Origin: Mycobacterium sp.
GTDB lineage: Bacteria; Actinomycetota; Actinomycetes; Mycobacteriales; Mycobacteriaceae
NCBI GenBank assembly: GCA_025965555.1
Contig: JAOPWT010000571.1
Location: forward strand, 1 to 32,732
Reading direction: 5' to 3'
Length of the DNA: 32,732 nucleotides
Shown: positions 1 through 7,742 of the stretch, in pieces
Layout: every line of letters begins with the position of its first letter
How positions within the stretch are numbered: the first letter of the stretch is position 1
Notes under the pieces: generated by a model
What the model saw: only the letters and a program-made list of their open reading frames with translations
What the model was told of the DNA's origin: nothing
Database searches by the model: none
Made by a program: the position numbers and the translations under genes

Positions 1-28
1 GACCGCGACGCCACCGCAAACCCGATAG

Positions 29-583
29 GCCTCCATCCGCATTCTCGTCCGCGGCACGTTGTCGGATCTGCTCGCGAGCGCGCTGAGGAGTACGGGCGCC
101 AGCGTCATGCAGAGCAGGCTCAACCACGCCGGCGTCACACCGGGGACGACGGACCTCGTCGTGCTGTCGGACTTCCTCGTCGCCGATCCGCACCTGCTGC
201 GTGATCTGCACCAGGCGCGGATCCCGCACCTGCCGGTGCGGGTTCGCGATGGGACGGGTCTGGTCGGCCCGCTGGTGATCCCCGGCGTCACCAGTTGTCT
301 CGGTTGTGCCGACCTGTACCGCAGCGACCGCGATGCGGCGTGGCCGGCCGTCGCCGCTCAGTTGCGCGATGCCGTCGGCAGCGCCGACCGCGCGACCATG
401 CTCGGCACCGCCGCGTTGGCGCTCAACCAGGTCGACCGCGTCATCCAGGCCGTGCACGAGTCGGACGACCCGCGCCGTGCCGGTGATCCGCCGCCCACCC
501 TGGACACCACGCTGGAGTTCGACGTCCGCACCGGTTCGACGATCAGTCGGCGATGGTCGCGTCACCCCCGGTGCGAGTGCTGA
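29..583 (+). CDS. C-terminal part of ocin_ThiF-like / TOMM-precursor leader-peptide-binding type protein (Rv3196-like); 5' part outside window or interrupted by in-frame TAG at 26-28
   Basis: Protein ...IRILVRGTLSDLLASALRSTGASV...PVRVRDGTGLVGPLVIPGVTSCLGCADLYRSDRDAAWP...RRWSRHPRCEC is typical of the family C-terminus; position upstream of the ABC1 kinase matches mycobacterial synteny. First start codon in the open frame is TTG at 59. Confidence 0.6.
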   Translation, partial: ASIRILVRGTLSDLLASALRSTGASVMQSRLNHAGVTPGTTDLVVLSDFLVADPHLLRDLHQARIPHLPVRVRDGTGLVGPLVIPGVTSCLGCADLYRSDRDAAWPAVAAQLRDAVGSADRATMLGTAALALNQVDRVIQAVHESDDPRRAGDPPPTLDTTLEFDVRTGSTISRRWSRHPRCEC

Positions 584-620
584 TCGCGGGGCGGCCAGCT
601 TCGTCATGGATGATGGTGAA

Positions 621-1940
621 GTGACAGACATCAAGCGTGGACGGGTCGCACGGAATGCGAAGCTGGCGAGCTTGCCCGTGGGGTTCGCCGGACGCGCCGC
701 ACTTGGCTTCGGCAAGCGCCTGACCGGCATGTCCAGAGACGACGTCAACGCCGAACTCATGGAGAAGGCGGCCAATCAGCTCTTCACCGTCCTCGGCGAG
801 CTCAAGGGCGGAGCCATGAAGGTGGGCCAGGCGCTCTCGGTGATGGAGGCCGCCGTCCCCGAGCAGTTCGGCGAGCCCTACCGCGAGGCGCTGACCAAGC
901 TGCAGAAGGATGCGCCGCCGCTGCCCGCGGCGAAGGTGCACCGGGTGCTCGACGCCCAGCTCGGCACCAGGTGGCGGGATCGCTTCAGCTCCTTCGACGA
1001 CGCACCGATCGCGTCCGCGAGCATCGGGCAGGTGCACAAGGCCATCTGGTCCGACGGCCGCGAGGTTGCCGTCAAGATCCAGTACCCGGGAGCAGACGAG
1101 GCTCTGCGCGCGGACCTGAAGACCATGCAACGGCTGGTCTCCGTATTCCGGCAGCTGTCCCCCGGCGCGGACGTCCAGGGCGTCGTGGACGAGCTGATCC
1201 AACGCACCGAGATGGAGCTCGACTATCGGTTGGAGGCCGACAACCAGCGCGCCTTCGCCAAGGCCTATCACGACGACCCGCACTTCGTCGTCCCGGCGAT
1301 CGTGGCGAGCGCACCGAAGGTCGTCATCGCCGAGTGGATCGACGGCATTCCGATGGCCCAGATCATCCGCACCGGCACGCCGGAACAGCGCGACCTCATG
1401 GGCACGCGCCTTGCCGAGCTGACGTACGGCGCGCCGCAGCGAGTCGAGATGATGCACGGCGATGCGCATCCCGGGAACTTCATGCTGCTGGCGGACGGCC
1501 GCATGGGCGTTCTCGACTTCGGTGCGGTGGCGCCCCTTCCTGGTGGCCTGCCCCCGGATCTGGGGCAAATGTTGCGCTATGCGATGGACAAGAACTACGA
1601 ACTTCTGCTGCCGACGATGGAGCGCATCGGGTTCATCCAGCGTGGCCAGCAGGTCCCGATCCGCGAGATCGACGAGATGCTGCGCCAATACGTCGAACCG
1701 GTCGAGGTCGAGGTGTTCCACTACACCCGCAAGTGGATTCAGAGAATGGCCGCGGCCAACATGGACCTCTCGGCAGACGCCATCAGGACGGCCAGGGCGA
1801 TGGACCTGCCTGCCAAGCTGGCGATCCCGTTGCGGGTGATCGCCTCGATCGTCGCGATCTCCTGTCAGCTCGACGCGCACGTTCCCGTGAGAGCGCTTGC
1901 GGCGGAACTGATTCCAGGGTTCGCCGACGAGGCAGCCTAG
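621..1940 (+). CDS. ABC1/ADCK (UbiB-like) atypical kinase family protein, Rv3197-like
   Basis: VTDIKRGRVARNAKLASLPVGFAGRAALGFGKRLTG...KVGQALSVMEAAVPEQFGEPYREALTKLQ...ASASIGQVHKAIW...VAVKIQYPG...MMHGDAHPGNFMLL..GVLDFGAVAP; ATG at 606 is an alternative in-frame start. Confidence 0.93.
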   Translation: MTDIKRGRVARNAKLASLPVGFAGRAALGFGKRLTGMSRDDVNAELMEKAANQLFTVLGELKGGAMKVGQALSVMEAAVPEQFGEPYREALTKLQKDAPPLPAAKVHRVLDAQLGTRWRDRFSSFDDAPIASASIGQVHKAIWSDGREVAVKIQYPGADEALRADLKTMQRLVSVFRQLSPGADVQGVVDELIQRTEMELDYRLEADNQRAFAKAYHDDPHFVVPAIVASAPKVVIAEWIDGIPMAQIIRTGTPEQRDLMGTRLAELTYGAPQRVEMMHGDAHPGNFMLLADGRMGVLDFGAVAPLPGGLPPDLGQMLRYAMDKNYELLLPTMERIGFIQRGQQVPIREIDEMLRQYVEPVEVEVFHYTRKWIQRMAAANMDLSADAIRTARAMDLPAKLAIPLRVIASIVAISCQLDAHVPVRALAAELIPGFADEAA

Positions 1941-1964
1941 CTCCAGCAATACGTGGAGCTAGGC
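1935..1964. terminator. Perfect 11-bp stem-loop between convergent ABC1-kinase gene and whiB7, overlapping the kinase stop codon; bidirectional terminator-like, no T-tract
   Basis: GCCTAGCTCCA-gcaatacg-TGGAGCTAGGC. Confidence 0.6.
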
Positions 1965-1977
1965 GGCCTCGCGCCGG

Positions 1978-2259
1978 CTACGCGGCGGCCGGGTCGGCAA
2001 GCGGGTTCTTCCGAGGACGACCGCGGGGGCGCTTGCGCGCGACCACGGTTCCGCGATCGATGATCTCGCCGCCCCAAACCCCCCAGGGCTCTTGGCGTTC
2101 CAGCGCCTCGGCGAGACACTGGCGCCGGATCGGGCAATCGGCGCACAGCACCTTTGCCCGCTCGAGCTCCATCGGGTTCTCGGCGAACCACAGGTCGGGG
2201 TCATTGACGTGACACGGCACTGCCGGGAACGTCCTTTCGCGGCATGTCTGCGAAGACAT
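1978..2259 (-). CDS. whiB7: WhiB7 Fe-S transcriptional regulator with C-terminal AT-hook
   Basis: MSSQTCRERTFPAVPCHVNDPDLWFAENPMELERAKVLCADCPIRRQCLAEALERQEPWGVWGGEIIDRGTVVARKRPRGRPRKN: four Cys, GVWGG, RGRP AT-hook. ORF-track start (2385) extends into the attenuator; ATG at 2259 chosen. Confidence 0.95.
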   Translation of the reverse strand: MSSQTCRERTFPAVPCHVNDPDLWFAENPMELERAKVLCADCPIRRQCLAEALERQEPWGVWGGEIIDRGTVVARKRPRGRPRKNPLADPAAA

Positions 2260-2325
2260 GTCCGAATCACCTTCTTCCTGGTCTAAATCGATCGGCCATC
2301 TGTCTTTGATGGATCTGCGACCAGG

Positions 2326-2384
2326 TTTTCGGTGGGCCCCGAAAAGAATCTGGCCACGGATCCGCTGTGTCGGGTCCGTGGCCA
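2326..2384 (-). promoter_or_regulatory. whiB7 leader attenuator: terminator-like hairpin (2351-2384) followed by U-tract; second hairpin 2326-2345 overlaps that U-tract
   Basis: Minus strand: TGGCCACGGA-ccc..gga-TCCGTGGCCA then GATTCTTTTCGG; TTTTCGG-ggccca-CCGAAAA follows. Confidence 0.75.
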
Positions 2385-2403
2385 TTTGGCTCGTCTGGGC
2401 TTC

Positions 2404-2589
2404 CTAGATGGTGCCCCGATTCACGGACTCGACGGTCGCGGCGGCGGTGCGACGCTTGATCGCCGGAATGGCGTCATGCGTGGCAACCGCCCAATGCGCC
2501 GCCGAGGCGACGGGTCCAGCGACATAGAGGGGCGACGGCATGACGACAGCGTTGACAATGGCTACGCCGAAGAACTGATGTGCATTCAT
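2404..2589 (-). CDS. Upstream leader ORF (61 aa) of whiB7, candidate attenuation-sensing uORF
   Basis: ATG at 2589 preceded on the minus strand by GAAGGGAGGGGtaccaac; ends 20 nt before the attenuator hairpin: MNAHQFFGVAIVNAVVMPSPLYVAGPVASAAHWAVATHDAIPAIKRRTAAATVESVNRGTI. Confidence 0.55.
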   Translation of the reverse strand: MNAHQFFGVAIVNAVVMPSPLYVAGPVASAAHWAVATHDAIPAIKRRTAAATVESVNRGTI

Positions 2590-2632
2590 GTTGGTACCCC
2601 TCCCTTCTGCTCGACCGGATTAGACGGTTATG

Positions 2633-2670
2633 AGGTTAGACGTTAACACCCAAACGGGACAAGCAATTTT
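2633..2670 (-). promoter_or_regulatory. Candidate whiB7 autoregulated promoter: AT-rich WhiB7-type element, -35 TTGTCC, 18-nt spacer, -10 TAACCT
   Basis: Minus strand: AAAATTGCTTGTCC-N18-TAACCT; AT-rich tract immediately upstream of -35 is the known WhiB7 target arrangement. Confidence 0.55.
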
Positions 2671-2724
2671 CTGACCTGCGTCTTTGGCGCGATCTTTGCG
2701 AAGCTTGGCCGTTTCGGCGCGCCT

Positions 2725-4917
2725 TCACTGCCGAGCCTTGACCAACGCGAGGACGTCGGGCCCGAACTGCTCGAGCTTGCGGGCGCCGATACCCGGAATG
2801 GCGACCAGTGCGGCCTCGTCGGAGGGCATCGTCTCGGCAATGGCAATCAACGTGTTGTCGGTGAAGACCACGTACGCAGGCACCTTCATCTCCTTGGACG
2901 TCTCGAGCCGCCACTCCTTGAGCCGAGCCAACAGCTCCTCGTCGAGGTCCGACGGGCAGGTCTCGCAGCGGCGCAACATGATCGCGGCCGGACTGGTCAG
3001 TGCGCCGTTGCAGACGCGGCAGCGCGGGGTCGCGCCACGCTGCCGTCGCGGCTTGCTCGGGCCGTCATCGGAGGTGGCCTGCGGGGCCACGCCGTTGAGG
3101 AAGCGCGACGGACGTCGACCTTGCCGACCGCCGGGGGTACGGGCAAGCGCCCAGCTCAGCGCCAAATGGACACGCGCCCTTGTGATTCCGACGTAGAGGA
3201 GCCTGCGTTCCTCCTCGACCTGCTCGCTGTCGGCTCCGCGCGCCAACGCGTGCGAGATAGGCAGCGTGCCATCGGCCAGCCCGACGAGGAACACCGCATC
3301 CCACTCCAGCCCCTTGGCCGCGTGCAGCGATGCCAGGGTGACGCCCTGCACGACCGGCGGATGGCGGGCGTCGGCGCGCTGCCTCAACTCGGCCAGCAGG
3401 GCCCGCATGTCCAGCGACGGCCGCAGAGCGACTTCCTCCTCGACGAGCTCGACGAGGGCGACCAGCGCCTCCCACCGTTCACGCGCCCGGACGCCCTGCG
3501 GCTCTTCGGCAGTGAGCCCCAGCGGTTCCAGCAGCTCGCGGATCACGGGCGGAAGGTCCGCACCCACTGCGTCGACGCGGTCGGCCGCCCGCTGCAGCGC
3601 AACCAACGCCTGCCGGACCTCCTGGCGGCTGAAGAAGCCCTCACCGCCACGCACCTGGAACGCCACACCCGCCGCGGTGAGCGCCTCCTCGTACACCTCG
3701 GACTGCGCGTTGATGCGGTACAACACCGCGATCTCCGATGCCGCCGTGCCCGCGTGAATCAGCTTCTTGATGGCCTTCGCGACGGCAGTGGCCTCCACGA
3801 CCTCGTCGGGATGTTCGTTGAACGTCGGCGTTGGCCCGGCGTCGCGCTGACCGATCAGGTGCAGCTTGCTGCCCGCCATGCGGCCACGCGCCATCGCGAT
3901 GACGCGGTTGGCCAAGGACACCACCTGCGGGGTGGATCGGTAGTCGCGCTCCAGCCGGACCACCGAGGCGTCGGGAAAGCGGCGCGAGAAGTCCAGCAGA
4001 TAGCCGGGCGTGGCACCGGTGAACGAGTAGATGGTCTGGTTGGCATCACCGACGACCGTCAGATCGTCACGGTCGCCGAGCCACGCGTTGAGCACCCGCT
4101 GCTGCAGGGGCGTCACGTCCTGGTACTCGTCGACGACGAAACAGCGGTACCGGTCGCGGAACTCCTGGGCCACGGCGGCGTCATTCTCGATCGCAGCAGC
4201 GGTGTGCAGCAGAAGGTCGTCGAAGTCCAGCATCGCGGTGCCGTCGCGTCGAGCCTTCATGGCCTCGTACCCGGCGTAGACAGCTGCGATCTTGGCGGCG
4301 TCCAACGGAATGTCGCGACCGGCCTCGGCGACCGCGGCCGCATAGCCCTCCGGACTGATCAGCGACGACTTCGCCCACTCGATCTCGCCGGCCAGGTCAC
4401 GTACGTCGTCGGTGCTGGCCTGGATCGACGCCCGGTTCGCGGCCTGCGCGACGACGCCGAACTTGCTGTCGAGCAGCTCCCAGCCGGTATCGCCGACCAC
4501 CCGCGGCCAGAAGTACTGCAGCTGCCGTCGAGCCGCCGCGTGGAACGTCATCGCCTGCACGGCGCCCGTGCCGACGCCGTCGGCACCCTGCTCGTCGAGG
4601 GATCGCAGCCTGCCCCGCATCTCCCCCGCGGCCCGCGAGGTGAACGTCACCGCCAGCACCTGGCTGGGCGCCACGTGACCGGCGGCCACCAGATAGGCGA
4701 TGCGCCGGGTGATGGTCCGGGTCTTACCGGTGCCCGCACCCGCCAAAACGCACACCGGCCCGCGGGGCGCCTGCACTGCCTCGCGCTGCTCGTCGTCGAG
4801 ATCGGCAGTCAAACGATCGAGCAGCCGGCCGGGGGGCCCATCGATTTTCGCGGAGTCGGCCTCTACCGGCATGGCGTCCATCTTGTCAGGCTGCGGCGAC
4901 AATTTCCGATCCGACAT
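2725..4917 (-). CDS. uvrD2: ATP-dependent DNA helicase UvrD2 (SF1, with tetracysteine and HRDC regions)
   Basis: [59 protein letters not shown]-terminal [22 protein letters not shown] and HRDC-like tail. Exact start uncertain. Confidence 0.93.
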   Translation of the reverse strand: MSDRKLSPQPDKMDAMPVEADSAKIDGPPGRLLDRLTADLDDEQREAVQAPRGPVCVLAGAGTGKTRTITRRIAYLVAAGHVAPSQVLAVTFTSRAAGEMRGRLRSLDEQGADGVGTGAVQAMTFHAAARRQLQYFWPRVVGDTGWELLDSKFGVVAQAANRASIQASTDDVRDLAGEIEWAKSSLISPEGYAAAVAEAGRDIPLDAAKIAAVYAGYEAMKARRDGTAMLDFDDLLLHTAAAIENDAAVAQEFRDRYRCFVVDEYQDVTPLQQRVLNAWLGDRDDLTVVGDANQTIYSFTGATPGYLLDFSRRFPDASVVRLERDYRSTPQVVSLANRVIAMARGRMAGSKLHLIGQRDAGPTPTFNEHPDEVVEATAVAKAIKKLIHAGTAASEIAVLYRINAQSEVYEEALTAAGVAFQVRGGEGFFSRQEVRQALVALQRAADRVDAVGADLPPVIRELLEPLGLTAEEPQGVRARERWEALVALVELVEEEVALRPSLDMRALLAELRQRADARHPPVVQGVTLASLHAAKGLEWDAVFLVGLADGTLPISHALARGADSEQVEEERRLLYVGITRARVHLALSWALARTPGGRQGRRPSRFLNGVAPQATSDDGPSKPRRQRGATPRCRVCNGALTSPAAIMLRRCETCPSDLDEELLARLKEWRLETSKEMKVPAYVVFTDNTLIAIAETMPSDEAALVAIPGIGARKLEQFGPDVLALVKARQ

Positions 4918-4979
4918 CCGCTCGGCGCCGCTCCCCCAGGTGGTGCAATACGCGCCGGGTCAGATACGTTGACATCGCT

Positions 4980-5231
4980 ATGACAGCTAACAACACGCTG
5001 CTGACCATGTACTCCACGTCGTGGTGCGGCTACTGCGCACGGCTCAAGACCGCACTCAAATCGGCGGGCATCGGCTACACCGAGATCGACATTGAGGCCG
5101 ACCCCAGCGCCGCCGAGTTCGTCGGCTCGGTCAACGGTGGCAATCACGTGGTGCCCACCGTGAAGTTCGCCGACGGCTCGACGTTGACCAACCCGAGCCT
5201 GAAGGCCGTGCAAGCGAAGCTGGCTGCCTGA
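4980..5231 (+). CDS. mrx1: Glutaredoxin-like mycoredoxin 1 (CGYC active site)
   Basis: MTANNTLLTMYSTSWCGYCARLKTALKSAGIGYTEIDIEADPSAAEFVGSVNGGNHVVPTVKFADGS. Confidence 0.9.
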   Translation: MTANNTLLTMYSTSWCGYCARLKTALKSAGIGYTEIDIEADPSAAEFVGSVNGGNHVVPTVKFADGSTLTNPSLKAVQAKLAA

Positions 5232-5232
5232 C

Positions 5233-6219
5233 TCAGTCGACGAACGCCCAGGACTCGATGATCTCCCTGGCGATCGAAATCGACCCCGGCAGTAGCAGTC
5301 TCGATGGCGAGTCACTGCTCCAGTCACCATCGGCCAGTGCGGCGCGCACCTCGGCGCGGGTGAACCAGGCCGCCTCGGCGATCTCGCCGTCGCTGAAGAA
5401 GAACTCCTGCTCCGGATCGCCGATCGCGTGGAAGCCGACCATCAGCGAGCGTGGGAACGGCCACGGCTGACTCCCCAGGTACGTCACGTCGGTGACGGAC
5501 AAGCCGATCTCCTCGGCGACCTCGCGCACGACACAGGATTCGAACGACTCGCCGGCCTCCACGAATCCTGCGATGAGCGAGAAGAGCCGTTCCGGCCACA
5601 CCGTCTGCCTGGCCAGCACCGCGCGGTCGTGGCCGTCGTGAATGAGGCAGATGACCGCCGGGTCGAGGCGGGGGAACTCCTCGTGCCCGTTGACCGGATT
5701 GACCCGGGACCATCCCGCCTTGTGCACCTTGGTCGGTGAGCCGTCGATCGCGCTGAAACGGGCGCTGTCATGCCAATTCAGCAGCGCGGTGGCGGTGGCG
5801 ACCAGTTGGGCACTGACGTCGTCGAAGATCGCGCCTGCCCGTCGCAGATCGAGAACCTCCGACTCGGCGTGCGGATCCTCGGGACCCTCGAGCGCACCGC
5901 GCACCGCCCAGACGTGTCTGCCGTCCTGCATCCGGCCGAGGAACACCGCGTGTTCGTCCGGCTTGGCGGAGTGCTTCCGCGCCTTGCCGAGAACCACCTG
6001 CCCACCGGAGATGAGCACCTGGTTGCGGCGATCGACCTTCAGCAGCAGGGCATCGCTCCACCCGGCCACCGCGGCGTCGACGTCGGTGCGCAACTCATCG
6101 GCACGGTCGGCGCCGATGCGCGACAGCAGTGGGACGTTGCGCAGTTGGAACGAGCCGAGCCCGCCGATCACCTCGCCCGCGTCGCCTCGCTCCTGCCCGC
6201 CGGAGTCCGTGGCGCTCAA
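5233..6219 (-). CDS. nudC: NADH pyrophosphatase (Nudix) NudC; start uncertain (TTG 6219 or GTG 6171)
   Basis: Nudix box GFVEAGESFESCVVREVAEEIG and SQPWPFPRSLM; FQLRNVPLLSRIGADRA N-terminus. Confidence 0.93.
   Translation of the reverse strand: MSATDSGGQERGDAGEVIGGLGSFQLRNVPLLSRIGADRADELRTDVDAAVAGWSDALLLKVDRRNQVLISGGQVVLGKARKHSAKPDEHAVFLGRMQDGRHVWAVRGALEGPEDPHAESEVLDLRRAGAIFDDVSAQLVATATALLNWHDSARFSAIDGSPTKVHKAGWSRVNPVNGHEEFPRLDPAVICLIHDGHDRAVLARQTVWPERLFSLIAGFVEAGESFESCVVREVAEEIGLSVTDVTYLGSQPWPFPRSLMVGFHAIGDPEQEFFFSDGEIAEAAWFTRAEVRAALADGDWSSDSPSRLLLPGSISIAREIIESWAFVD
6181..6204. repeat. Copy of dispersed GC-rich repeat in the 5' part or 5' UTR of nudC
   Basis: GTCGCCTCGCTCCTGCCCGCCGGA; one mismatch to GTCGCTTCGCTCCTGCCCGCCGGA at 23320-23343. 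Confidence 0.7.
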
Positions 6220-7295
6220 CGGTCGGCGTCCGCGTTGCGGATGTAGAGCAAACGGTCACCGAGTTCCATGGCGTCGGCCTCGGGTGCGTCCACCCGGACG
6301 AGATTCCCCTCGCGGACCACCCCCAGCACGATGTCGGGCAGGTGCCGCGCGGAGCCACCGACCTCCTTGGGCGTCACGTCGCGCTCGGCGATGGCGAATC
6401 CGGCGTCCGGTGTGAGGAGGTCCTCGATCAGTTCCACGACCGTCGGCGTGTTGGCCGCCATCCCGAGCAGTCGGCCCGCGGTCTCCGAGGACACCACGAC
6501 CGAATCCGCACCCGACTGCAGGAGCAGGTGCTGATTCTCGGACTCACGGATCGACGCGATGATCTTGGCCTTGGGTGCGAGCTCCCGAGCCGTCAGCGTG
6601 ACGAGCACGGCGGTCGGATCACTGTTGGTGGCGACGACGATCGCCTTTGCGTGCTGAGCGCCCGCGAGCCGAAGCACGTCGGCGCGGTTGGCGTCTCCGT
6701 GCACGGTGACGAGTCCGGCCTTGTCGGCGCGGTCCAAGGCGGCCCGGTCGGTGTCGACGATGACGATCTCGCCGCTCTTGGCACCGTCACCGATCATGGC
6801 CGACACCGCAGTCTTGCCCTTGGTGCCGTAGCCGATGACGACGATGTGGTCGCGCATCTTTCTCCTCCACTGCTGAATCTTGAGGGTCTGACGCGAGGCC
6901 TCCGTCAGTGTCTCCACGGTCGTACCGATCAACACGATCAGGAATGCCACGCGCAGCGGCGTGATCACCAGGACGTTGATCAGCCTCGCCGACGGCGTGA
7001 ACGGCGTGATGTCGCCGTAGCCGGTGGTCGACAGCGAAACCGTGGCGTAGTACAGACAGTCCAGGAACGACAGCTGATTGTCCTGCACGTCGCGATACCC
7101 GTTGCGGTCGAGATAGACGATGGCCACCGCCAGGGACAGCGCCGCCAACGCGTAGAACACGCGCATCACGATCTTGCGGGCGGGACTGACCGGCGTCTCG
7201 GGGATCCGCAGCGTACCGACCAGGGCGTGATCGGGCTGGGTGGTCAGCGTCTGATCGAGCGCCTCCATCCGGCGACGCAATCTACCTCTGGCCAC
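6216..7295 (-). CDS. Potassium channel with pore loop and RCK (TrkA-N) domain, Rv3200c-like
   Basis: YATVSLSTTGYGDITPFTPSARLINVLVI selectivity filter; IVVIGYGTKGKTAVSAMIGDGAKSGEIVIVDTD Rossmann motif. Confidence 0.92.
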   Translation of the reverse strand: MARGRLRRRMEALDQTLTTQPDHALVGTLRIPETPVSPARKIVMRVFYALAALSLAVAIVYLDRNGYRDVQDNQLSFLDCLYYATVSLSTTGYGDITPFTPSARLINVLVITPLRVAFLIVLIGTTVETLTEASRQTLKIQQWRRKMRDHIVVIGYGTKGKTAVSAMIGDGAKSGEIVIVDTDRAALDRADKAGLVTVHGDANRADVLRLAGAQHAKAIVVATNSDPTAVLVTLTARELAPKAKIIASIRESENQHLLLQSGADSVVVSSETAGRLLGMAANTPTVVELIEDLLTPDAGFAIAERDVTPKEVGGSARHLPDIVLGVVREGNLVRVDAPEADAMELGDRLLYIRNADADR

Positions 7296-7340
7296 GAGGG
7301 CCCATCATCCGCCCAACTCGCCGCACAGCACAATGTAACC

Positions 7341-7742
7341 ATGACCTCCCTCATCCGAGCATCCGAGAACGCTCCCAGCAAGGCCACCGCGCAGCGGATG
7401 GGGGCGATGCTCGTCGGCATGGGCGTGCTGCACTTCGTTGCTCCGAAGCCGTTCGACACGATCGTCCCGGCAGAACTGCCGGGCAGTGCACGGTTCTACA
7501 CGCTGGCCTCCGGCGTCGCCGAGGCCGCGACGGGCGCAATGCTGATCGCACCGCGCACCCGTCGGGTCGGCGCGCTCGCCGCCGTCGCGCTGTACATCGG
7601 CGTCTTTCCCGCCAACATCAACTCGGTTCGCGTGATGTGGAACAACGGCTGGGCTGCGCGCATCGGAACGATCGCCCGGTTGCCGTTGCAGATCCCGATG
7701 ATCACCAAGGCGCTCAAGGTGTACCGCAACGCCCCTCGCTAA
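7341..7742 (+). CDS. DoxX-like small membrane protein
   Basis: MTSLIRASENAPSKATAQRMGAMLVGMGVLHFVAPKPFDTIVPAELPGSARFYTLASGVAEAATGAMLIAPRTRRVGALAAVALYIGVFPANIN; hydrophobic segments, DoxX-like motif. Confidence 0.75.
   Translation: MTSLIRASENAPSKATAQRMGAMLVGMGVLHFVAPKPFDTIVPAELPGSARFYTLASGVAEAATGAMLIAPRTRRVGALAAVALYIGVFPANINSVRVMWNNGWAARIGTIARLPLQIPMITKALKVYRNAPR

Noticed and set aside
29-583. Possible RiPP/TOMM biosynthetic cluster
   Set aside because: Only one ocin_ThiF-like fragment at the window edge; no YcaO, dehydrogenase, precursor peptide or transporter follows it.
3121-4983. 620-aa plus-strand ORF opposite uvrD2
   Set aside because: Arg/Gly/His-rich composition, no motif, fully antisense to a recognised helicase; a stop-poor shadow frame.
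6216-7742. 537-aa plus-strand ORF beginning at 6129
   Set aside because: Upstream two-thirds is antisense to the K+ channel gene; only 7341-7742 (DoxX-like) is plausible.
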